A model generated the notes under the pieces. The model saw nothing but the letters and a program-made list of their open reading frames with translations. It made no database searches and was not told the origin of the DNA. Shown here in pieces: positions 1 to 5,151 of a stretch of DNA of 5,548 bases; within the stretch, counting starts at the first letter, position 1; the number at the start of each line of letters is the position of its first letter. The stretch covers positions 1 to 5,548 of the forward strand of contig JAJZYC010000097.1 of the NCBI GenBank assembly GCA_021806125.1, given 5' to 3'. Both the position numbers and the translations under genes were made by a program. This DNA is from a bacterium (GTDB taxonomy: Bacteria; SZUA-79; Acidulodesulfobacterales; Acidulodesulfobacteraceae).

Positions 1-2
1 CT

Positions 3-137
3 TGCGGAAAAGTTATAAAACACGGATGGGATTGGCTGGGAATTTCCGCCAGAAATCCGGATTATATATCGGGAGTAGTAGAAATGCCGGGGTTCATTTA
101 TTTGAACGGATTGACAATTTTCAATTTGAATTTTTAA
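3..137 (+). CDS. Possible 3' end of a plus-strand gene, unrecognised
   Basis: This is an open frame entering from the left edge: 44 codons and a TAA stop. The visible peptide starts CGKVIKHGWDWLGIS and ends NGLTIFNLNF. Codon choice (GGA, ATA, TCG, CCG, AAA) resembles the recognised genes here, and it looks more natural than the overlapping plus frame, which needs several CGG/CGC arginines. I do not recognise the family. If real, the gene runs towards the minus-strand MFS gene and is the only plus-strand gene in the window. Frame 2 of the same strand is also open to about position 173, and the minus strand is open too, so openness alone proves little. Confidence is low. Confidence 0.3.
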   Translation, partial: CGKVIKHGWDWLGISARNPDYISGVVEMPGFIYLNGLTIFNLNF

Positions 138-235
138 TCTACAAGCATCTCTTTAATCGCGGCTTTAACGGATAGTATGACATCTTCACGGATTCTGCCG
201 AGTTTTTTAACTCAATATTATTTAATCTTTATCAT
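134..235 (-). other. Short minus-strand reading frame with two in-frame stops, possible gene remnant
   Basis: Six bases after the MFS stop, an ATG (235-233) begins the peptide MIKIK, then meets TAA (220-218) and TGA (214-212). The same frame then stays open for 25 codons (211-137) to a TAA at 136-134. That stretch reads VKKLGRIREDVILSVKAAIK and continues EMLVD, a charged amphipathic helix with natural codon use. No start codon follows the two stops, so either it is the tail of a decayed gene or it is a chance frame. A 5-bp hairpin (GAGTT/AACTC, 200-213) sits at its beginning but has no following T-run on the minus strand, so it is not a convincing terminator. No family was recognised. Confidence 0.2.
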
Positions 236-240
236 TTAAT

Positions 241-1482
241 TTAGTCGAGCCTTTTATTTCCTGTTTCCGGCAGAAAAAAAGAAAGGAAAAATGCGGCGGA
301 TATTAAACCTGCAACGGCATAATAGCCCAAATTTTTATTTTCCCTGACGAAATACGTCATTATTAAAACCCCGCATACTGCCCCTATTTTGCCCGACATT
401 GCAGAAAATCCGTAAGCCGACGACCTGAAAGACGTCCTTGAAAGCTCGGCAGGGAAAATCCCTACCGTTAAAGACGCTAAAGAATTAAAAATTTCGGCAA
501 TAAAAATTACGGCGGCAAGACCCCCTAACGTGCCGTAAAAGGAAGGAAGAAGAAAAAGGGAAATGCCCATTCCCGCAAAACCGGCAAGCTGTATCTTCTT
601 TCTTCCGATTTTATCGATATTTAAAAGTCCGGCTAGGGAGCTTGCTATGCCTATTAAAAGAATTAAAGACGTTATAAGAGCATTGCCTTCGTTTGAAATA
701 AATCCGCTTTTTTTAAAAATTAACGGAATTAAGAGGCCGATGCCGTATGCTCCGATATCGTACAAAAACCAGATAGAAGAATAAAGCAGGGTATTTTTTA
801 TATGCGCCTTGGAAAACATTCCTTCTATATATAATTTATTTTTTTTATATTCCTTTTTAATGCGTTTTGCATTTATCCATCTTTTCGATTCGGGCATAGA
901 AATTCTTAGAAACATTACTATAAGAGCCGGAATTACGCCAACACTAAGCATAAAACGCCACATTTCGCGTCCGAAAGGAAAGAGGGCTGCCGCCGTTAAA
1001 GAAGAAAATATCGAACCTATGCCGAACGACAAGCCGGCGAAGGAAAGATGTTTACCCCTGAGCGCCTCGGGTGCTGTTTCCGCAATATAAGAATTCGATA
1101 CAGGATAATCGGCTCCGACCGCCACGCCCAGAGCAAGGCGGGATAAAAATAACATTATAAAATTTACCGAAAATGCCGATACTATACCCGATATAACGAA
1201 AACAGCCATATTTAAAATATAAACGGATTTCCTTCCGAAAACGTCGCTGAAATATCCGATCAGCAATGCTCCTATTATACTGCCGAATACCACGGACGCT
1301 ATAATTAAGCCCGACTCTAAAGTATTCAGGCGGAAATACGGATTGATAAGTATTATAGCGAATGCGATTACGGTTAATGAATAACCGTCCAAAAACATTC
1401 CGGCTGAAGAAAGCAGAAGCGGCGCGGTAAAAAAACGAACAGGCGGAGTAGGGGGATTTCTCAAATTTTTAAAGATATTCAT
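241..1482 (-). CDS. MFS transporter, sugar/organic-acid:proton symporter type
   Basis: This is an inner-membrane major facilitator superfamily protein of 413 residues with about 12 hydrophobic helices, the usual length for the superfamily. TM1 carries a DGYSL motif (32-36), reminiscent of the DGxD motif of aromatic-acid and related H+ symporters. MFS motif A, GYFSDVFGRKS, lies between TM2 and TM3 (76-86). The TM4 motif RLALGVAVGADYP is at 115-127. PESKRW (197-202) before a charged central loop, GRKK (293-296) and a C-terminal PETGNK (405-410) match sugar-porter and PHS-type signatures (known: PESPR and PETKG). The substrate cannot be read from the sequence. It follows the isomerase-like gene with only 8 bases between stop and ATG and no visible Shine-Dalgarno, so translation is probably coupled. 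The joint inference is uptake of a sugar, polyol or organic acid. Family assignment is confident; substrate is not. Confidence 0.9.
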   Translation of the reverse strand: MNIFKNLRNPPTPPVRFFTAPLLLSSAGMFLDGYSLTVIAFAIILINPYFRLNTLESGLIIASVVFGSIIGALLIGYFSDVFGRKSVYILNMAVFVISGIVSAFSVNFIMLFLSRLALGVAVGADYPVSNSYIAETAPEALRGKHLSFAGLSFGIGSIFSSLTAAALFPFGREMWRFMLSVGVIPALIVMFLRISMPESKRWINAKRIKKEYKKNKLYIEGMFSKAHIKNTLLYSSIWFLYDIGAYGIGLLIPLIFKKSGFISNEGNALITSLILLIGIASSLAGLLNIDKIGRKKIQLAGFAGMGISLFLLPSFYGTLGGLAAVIFIAEIFNSLASLTVGIFPAELSRTSFRSSAYGFSAMSGKIGAVCGVLIMTYFVRENKNLGYYAVAGLISAAFFLSFFLPETGNKRLD

Positions 1483-1490
1483 TCAGGGTA

Positions 1491-2411
1491 TTATATAAAA
1501 TTACCTGATTTCAAATAGTCTAAAGAAGAAATTAAATCTTCCTTAGACCTGTTTTCTATTATCAAAGGTCCCGAAAACCGTTCATTCTCGATTAGAGAAC
1601 TAAAAAATCCTGCGGGGTTTAAAATACCGGTTCCTAACGGCCTGTGTTCGTTTCTTACGGTGGTTCTTAAGTCGGTTCTTTTTTCCGACATATCCTGTAT
1701 ATGCATTTCGCCTATACGGTTAATGCCGAATTTTTTTAGAAAATCCTCCGGCTTAAAACCGTTTAACCCCCAGTGTCCCATATCGAAACAGACAGAAATG
1801 CCGAATTCCTCAACTATAGGATATAAATAATCGAACGGAAAAACCTCGAGGTTTTCTAAAGCAAAAACCGCAGGCGGCAATTTAGTTTCTTTCAGTATAT
1901 CGGATATGCTTTTCTTTGCCTGGCGGGCGGCAATATCGATTAAAACCTTTTTTGCTTTTTCTTCGATAGGAAAAAACATAATGGAATCTTCAAATTCCGA
2001 AGTCAGATGAATAACGAATTTTTTAACGTCCAGCCCGCGGCAGGCATTTATTACCCCGCTCATTGCTTTAACGGAAACCTGCCTGTATTCTTCTAAAGGG
2101 CTTGCCGGATTAAGCTGAAGATACGGTAGATGGACCGAAACAGAAAGCGGAACCAGCAATTTTGAAAAAAAAGCGCTTATCGAAGGGATAATGAATTTTT
2201 GCAAAGAACCCGGATTTAACTGTTCTATTTCCGTATTTATCTCGATATTTCCTATTTTGTACGAATTTAAAAGATTAAAGAAATCGTCGAACGATGCTTG
2301 CAGGCGGCCGGGATTGTTATCGCCGAGAAGCCCGAACCCTATCCCGAAAAACGAATCGGTATTTACTCCGAAGTTAAGTCCGCCCTTTTTATTAAAATTA
2401 TCGTTAACCAT
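1491..2411 (-). CDS. Sugar phosphate isomerase/epimerase-family TIM-barrel protein
   Basis: This 306-residue protein fits the xylose isomerase-like TIM barrel (AP endonuclease 2 superfamily), whose members isomerise or epimerise sugars and inositols or act as metal-dependent hydrolases. Visible strand-end motifs are IEINTE (57-62 region, strand 2), SVHLPY (92-97), FVIHL (132-136), LENLE (185-189), CFDMGHW (208-214), EMHIQD (235-240), H256 with PLGTGILNP, and IIEN (284-287). E186, D210, H237 and E286 are the best candidates for the divalent-metal ligands, with H213 close by; this follows the family pattern and was not tested. No signal peptide is seen, so it should be cytoplasmic. The ATG at 2411 is the only usable start: the frame is closed by a stop at 2432-2430. 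Its own Shine-Dalgarno is weak. It probably forms an operon with the downstream MFS transporter. The exact substrate is unknown, and an endonuclease IV-type DNA-repair role is unlikely given the context and divergence. Confidence 0.85.
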   Translation of the reverse strand: MVNDNFNKKGGLNFGVNTDSFFGIGFGLLGDNNPGRLQASFDDFFNLLNSYKIGNIEINTEIEQLNPGSLQKFIIPSISAFFSKLLVPLSVSVHLPYLQLNPASPLEEYRQVSVKAMSGVINACRGLDVKKFVIHLTSEFEDSIMFFPIEEKAKKVLIDIAARQAKKSISDILKETKLPPAVFALENLEVFPFDYLYPIVEEFGISVCFDMGHWGLNGFKPEDFLKKFGINRIGEMHIQDMSEKRTDLRTTVRNEHRPLGTGILNPAGFFSSLIENERFSGPLIIENRSKEDLISSLDYLKSGNFI

Positions 2412-2418
2412 AAATGTC

Positions 2419-2445
2419 TTATCGTTTAATTAAATTATCGGGCAT
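2419..2445 (-). CDS. Candidate 8-codon leader ORF upstream of the isomerase gene
   Basis: The minus strand encodes the peptide MPDNLIKR and a TAA stop, ending 7 bases before the ATG of the isomerase-like gene and in a different frame. It has a better ribosome binding site than the main gene: AAAGG (2452-2456 region), 6 bases from its ATG. This layout would allow ribosomes to load at the leader and reinitiate at the main gene. The peptide has no run of one amino acid, so classical attenuation by a charged-tRNA sensor is not indicated. It may be a chance ORF. Confidence 0.3.
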   Translation of the reverse strand: MPDNLIKR

Positions 2446-2481
2446 CCGCCGCCTTTTTTAATATTTACGAATTTTTGTTAG

Positions 2482-2510
2482 ATTATATCTATTCTTTAAT
2501 TTTATAAAAG
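2482..2510 (-). promoter_or_regulatory. Candidate promoter for the isomerase-MFS operon
   Basis: A perfect TATAAT box lies on the minus strand at 2487-2482. Seventeen bases upstream is CTTTTA (2510-2505), a poor -35. Transcription would start near 2475, giving a leader of about 60 bases before the isomerase ATG and about 30 before the 8-codon ORF. The box overlaps the stop region of the preceding 63-codon ORF. In AT-rich DNA a TATAAT is common, so this is only a candidate. Confidence 0.3.
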
Positions 2511-2680
2511 AAAATCTTAGATTCTTCAGGCCATATTAACGTTTCTTTTATAGAGAGCGGCCTGCCGCCTAAATGGTCGTCCGCCGATATAGCGGCATTA
2601 TAGTAGTTATTTAAATTGTTTAAATTATTGCGCTTAGACGTGATTTTTTCTTTGTTTATATTATCTGTAAAATTTTCCAT
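2489..2680 (-). CDS. Hypothetical protein, 63 residues, possibly part of a decayed gene
   Basis: A short minus-strand ORF, not recognised. The N-terminal half is rich in Asn and Lys (NNLNNLNNYYN around 18-28) and looks disordered. The C-terminal part (SADDHLGGRPLSIKETL and onwards to FFYKIKE) has codon use like the real genes nearby. It has no signal peptide or membrane segment. There is no convincing Shine-Dalgarno, but its ATG overlaps the TAA of the nucleotidyltransferase remnant by one base (TAATG), so it could be coupled to it or could be a further fragment of the same broken locus. Its N-terminus, MENFTDNINK, might correspond to the helix after the catalytic strand in MNT-type proteins, but this is speculative. 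Confidence 0.35.
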   Translation of the reverse strand: MENFTDNINKEKITSKRNNLNNLNNYYNAAISADDHLGGRPLSIKETLIWPEESKIFFYKIKE

Positions 2681-2809
2681 TATTTATTTTTTAATTCTTC
2701 TATGTCGTAGGTTGACCTTATAATGCCGTAAATATTAACGGCATGACCGCCGCCGAGAAGATACCTGACTTCATTTTTATATAATTCCGAAAAAATCGTC
2801 GTAAAACAT
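2680..2809 (-). pseudogene. Frameshifted N-terminal remnant of an AbiEii/MNT-like nucleotidyltransferase
   Basis: From ATG at 2809 the frame reads MFYDDFF and then stops (TAA 2779-2777) unless it shifts at a run of six T (2795-2790). In the shifted frame it continues SELYKNEVRYLLGGGHAVN, then IYGIIRSTYDIEELKNK and TAA at 2682-2680. The joined 43-residue product matches the N-terminus of minimal nucleotidyltransferases (AbiEii or DUF6036 type): a short helix, KxxVRYLxxGG, HAVNxYGxxRxTxDI, where the final D-I-E stands for the catalytic DxD/DxE. The usual protein is about 150-250 residues, so most of it is missing. It sits between the porin terminator and the 63-codon ORF with no complete partner. 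It could be a remnant of a toxin-antitoxin or defence-type gene. Alternatively the T-run shift is a sequencing error, though the early stop after ELKNK would remain. Confidence 0.55.
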
Positions 2810-2831
2810 ATATTGATTATATCAGATTTAA

Positions 2832-2864
2832 AAATAAAAATACCCGCTTTTTAGGGCGGGTATT
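2832..2864 (-). terminator. Intrinsic terminator after the porin gene
   Basis: On the minus strand a 9-bp perfect stem AATACCCGC/GCGGGTATT (2864-2856 and 2847-2839) with an 8-base loop is followed by TTTATTTTT (2838-2830). It begins 37 bases after the porin stop codon. The GC-rich core and T tract are typical of a rho-independent terminator. It separates the porin unit from the nucleotidyltransferase remnant. Confidence 0.85.
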
Positions 2865-2900
2865 AGGGAGGTGCAGAGAGAAAAGCTCTGAGTCAAGAGT

Positions 2901-4460
2901 CTAGAATGCAATTCTTGCCTGCAGGAAATAGGCGTTCGTTTGTCCCATCCACTGTCCGTAGTCTAAATATTGCGGCGAGGTAACAGGTAGATCTCTATAG
3001 TCCTTAGCATAAAGGAATTGGTAGTTCTGCCAATCTGCAGTTAAAGTAATATGGCTGTTGAGATGATACGCCACGCCGACCACGCCTCTTTGAAAATCGA
3101 AAGGATTTCCCGACGGCAAAGCATCACCTGCAGAATTGTAATTGGTATCCATATAATAATATCTTTGTATAAGTCCGAAAAATCCAAATTTGCTGTTTGG
3201 AATATTGTAATACCCGAATGCGTCTAAACCATGTTCGATAGTGTTATGATTTTTGTATAAACTGAATATTGAAGGCATGGTGCTAACAGCATAGCAACTG
3301 TAAACGCCCGATTCTATTCCGCAATAACTATCGCTATCGCCGCTTTCGCCTGCGCCTGGTTGCACAATGTGATTTATAGCATAATCGTATTGCAAAGCAA
3401 TATTAGCATTTGGGATTTTATAATCAAGCACGGCGGAAACTCTTGTTTCGGGAATATTAGTATTTGGACCGGAAACGGCATCTCCAAAGTTTGAATTGTC
3501 TTCAGCCCAAGCGTAATAGCCGCTGATACTCGGTCCATTTAAACCGGAATCCGCCCCGAGGGGATAAAAAGTTAATCTTGCCTGCGGCGATTTCTGATCC
3601 ACCGTTTCATTGGCATGAAATGCTGCATTGTTAAAAAAACCGGCATTATATGCCAGATAAACTTTTCCGTTGGATCTAAATTTACCGGAAACTCCGAGAC
3701 CAGCCTGTGTAGATGTTACGTTTAAGAAACCCCAGGGAGTTCTTTCAGCAACGTGATAGCCAATTAAACCGTCTTCCCATGCGACCATAGGAGTCGGAAA
3801 TTGACCAGCTTTAAGGTTAACCGTCAAACCGTTTGCATCGTAAACATGGTTGAACTGCAAAAATGCATATTTCAGCCTGAAATCCTGGTTTCCGCCAGTA
3901 GATCCGGAATTATTCGTTTTGAAAAAATTAGGCGTAATTTTTAAAAACCAGTTATCCTGATGATACAGAAATATTAAATACGCCCTGTTTACGTTAAATG
4001 CATTATAACCGTTATTGCCTGTTGCAGGCGGATTTTCTTCCAGTTGCAGCGAACCTTCGGTTAATCCAGGCTGAGTATAATATCCATAGCCCATATAAAC
4101 CAACGCTCCTAATGAAACATGCTTGGTCCACGCCGGAAGAGTTTGACCCTTTACGGTTTTAAGCGAAGCCTCAAGTTTCTTTTCCGTAGTTTTTAAATTG
4201 TTAATCTGCTGGGTTGTTTTTGTCGTGTTCGGCTTCAACAACTCATTGATGACGCTCTGTCCTACTTTTACCCTGCCCGGTCCCGGCGTTAAAAATATTT
4301 CGCCGGTGTTGGGGTTTTCGTAAAGGGCAGCACCGGATGCATAAGCCGTCCCTCCCCCGCCGAACGCAAATACTAACGCCAGCGCCGCTGCTAAAGCAAA
4401 AACAAAAGCCGAAAGCATACTCAGCCGCATCGTCTTTTTTGTCTTGCTGATTTTGTACAT
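2901..4460 (-). CDS. Outer-membrane beta-barrel porin, OprO/P-like
   Basis: A 519-residue secreted protein. The N-terminus has a basic n-region (KISKTKK), a long hydrophobic core (residues 15-33), a GGGG turn and an AYA (39-41) cleavage site, so it is exported by Sec. After cleavage comes a region of about 70 residues with TPGPGRVKVG and a polar Thr/Gln/Lys helix (about 76-103) that may form a coiled coil, as in trimeric porins. From WTKHVSLGALVYMGYGYY (111 on) the sequence alternates in beta-strand fashion, with aromatic girdles and AGQFPTPM, typical of phosphate-selective OprO/P-like porins. It ends in the aromatic F of QARIAF, the outer-membrane sorting signal. Two cysteines (380 and 389) may pair in an outer loop. 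The ATG has a perfect AAAGGAGG (4466-4473), 5 bases away, implying high expression. Substrate specificity cannot be inferred. Confidence 0.85.
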   Translation of the reverse strand: MYKISKTKKTMRLSMLSAFVFALAAALALVFAFGGGGTAYASGAALYENPNTGEIFLTPGPGRVKVGQSVINELLKPNTTKTTQQINNLKTTEKKLEASLKTVKGQTLPAWTKHVSLGALVYMGYGYYTQPGLTEGSLQLEENPPATGNNGYNAFNVNRAYLIFLYHQDNWFLKITPNFFKTNNSGSTGGNQDFRLKYAFLQFNHVYDANGLTVNLKAGQFPTPMVAWEDGLIGYHVAERTPWGFLNVTSTQAGLGVSGKFRSNGKVYLAYNAGFFNNAAFHANETVDQKSPQARLTFYPLGADSGLNGPSISGYYAWAEDNSNFGDAVSGPNTNIPETRVSAVLDYKIPNANIALQYDYAINHIVQPGAGESGDSDSYCGIESGVYSCYAVSTMPSIFSLYKNHNTIEHGLDAFGYYNIPNSKFGFFGLIQRYYYMDTNYNSAGDALPSGNPFDFQRGVVGVAYHLNSHITLTADWQNYQFLYAKDYRDLPVTSPQYLDYGQWMGQTNAYFLQARIAF

Positions 4461-4465
4461 AACTT

Positions 4466-4473
4466 CCTCCTTT
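4466..4473 (-). promoter_or_regulatory. Strong ribosome binding site of the porin gene
   Basis: The minus strand reads AAAGGAGG five bases before the porin ATG (4460). It is the strongest Shine-Dalgarno in the window and fixes M1 rather than the internal M11 as the start. It contrasts with the weak or absent sites of the other genes. Confidence 0.85.
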
Positions 4474-4536
4474 CTTTTAGTTTAAATAACTTAATTTATA
4501 TTATAATTCTTTGAAAAATCAGATTAATTTTCCTTA

Positions 4537-4566
4537 TATATAATTTGATTTATTAATGTTGTCCAA
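4537..4566 (-). promoter_or_regulatory. Candidate promoter of the porin gene
   Basis: On the minus strand TTGGAC (4566-4561) is followed after 18 bases by TATATA (4542-4537). A second possible -10, TATAAT (4505-4500), lies closer to the gene but has only a weak -35 (TTAATC, 4527-4522). Either would give a leader of roughly 35-70 bases. The area between the secreted-protein stop (4605) and the porin ATG shows no terminator hairpin, so read-through from upstream is also possible. Confidence 0.35.
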
Positions 4567-4604
4567 TAAAAAAATAAATCTGCCACTTTTTATTTTTTTA
4601 TTTA

Positions 4605-5075
4605 TTAACCGCATCCAGGTATTGACGGTCCATAATAATTTCCTCCGCCAAAACTGCAAACGGCTTTCCACTTCTTTTTTAATTCGGGAGACATCCCTGA
4701 AGGGTGCTTTTTTATATTTTCGTTGCACCAATTTTCAATCGTTTTCTCATCTTGCTTAATACCGTTTCTTACCTTTAATATTTTTTTCATATTTATATTA
4801 ACTGAATCTAATAAAGTTTTATCGGAAGATTCTTTTTTAATTTTGTTTAAAAAAGCGGCATAATTTTTAATTAAATTTAAAAGTTCTGAAACGTTAGTTA
4901 TCGTATCAGGCTTTAATATACTAATCTCTTTATATATCAGCTTGGTTCTTTGTTTAAGTTTGGCGGATAAATTGGACGCAGTATGCTTTTGTTCTGCAAA
5001 AGCATACGTAGATATCGATATTAAAAATGTTAATAATATTGCCGGAAATGAAATAAATAATTTTTTTATGTTCGT
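4605..5075 (-). CDS. Small secreted protein with signal peptide, no standard start codon
   Basis: The minus-strand frame is open from a stop at 5132-5130 to TAA at 4607-4605. From 5075 it encodes a typical Sec signal: NIKKLF, a hydrophobic core ending LISIS, then TYAFA with cleavage after A27. The mature part is about 129 residues, helical and Lys/Asn-rich, with three cysteines near the end (about 117, 140 and 155) and a Gly-rich tail (SFGGGNYYGPSIPGCG). No ATG, GTG or TTG occurs in frame upstream of the signal. The best start by position is ACG at 5075-5073, with AAGG (5086-5083) 7 bases before it; ATA at 5069-5067 is another option. The only in-frame ATG (4790) would delete the signal and two thirds of the protein. 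No family was recognised. It lies between the TorD-like gene and the porin, suggesting an envelope role, but this is inference. Confidence 0.6.
   Translation of the reverse strand, partial: TNIKKLFISFPAILLTFLISISTYAFAEQKHTASNLSAKLKQRTKLIYKEISILKPDTITNVSELLNLIKNYAAFLNKIKKESSDKTLLDSVNINMKKILKVRNGIKQDEKTIENWCNENIKKHPSGMSPELKKKWKAVCSFGGGNYYGPSIPGCG
4981..5007. repeat. 11-bp perfect inverted repeat over a signal-peptide cleavage site
   Basis: GTATGCTTTTG (4981-4991) and CAAAAGCATAC (4997-5007) are exact reverse complements around a 5-base loop. In the minus-strand gene it covers codons 23-32, including the A-F-A cleavage site. No T-run follows on either strand, so it is not an intrinsic terminator. 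It could be an mRNA hairpin within the coding region or a dyad protein-binding site. A palindrome, ATATCGATAT (5012-5021), lies just beside it. Confidence 0.75.
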
Positions 5076-5151
5076 ATTGTTGCCTTGTTTATTTTTATCG
5101 CTCTTCCGTACTATTCTAACAAACGGATGTTACAGGATTATTACAATTATG

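Noticed and set aside
200..213. GAGTT/AACTC hairpin after the MFS gene as a terminator
   Set aside because: The stem is only 5 AT-rich pairs and no T-run follows on the minus strand; on the plus strand the following bases are mixed A and T.
563..1090. Plus-strand ORFs inside the MFS gene (563-784 and 809-1090)
   Set aside because: They lie wholly within the confidently identified minus-strand transporter, have unnatural composition and no ribosome site; they are antisense shadows.
2191..2433. Plus-strand ORF over the isomerase start
   Set aside because: It is antisense to the isomerase coding sequence and reads as a low-complexity shadow without a recognisable domain.
2874..2890. Small CAGAG/CTCTG hairpin between the porin stop and the terminator
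   Set aside because: Only 5 pairs with a 7-base loop and no other signal; the adjacent 9-bp terminator accounts for the transcript end.
4534..4759. ORFs on both strands (4534-4731 minus and 4556-4759 plus) over the secreted-protein 3' end
   Set aside because: They overlap the frame that continues the signal-peptide protein and show no motifs; the secreted frame explains the region better.
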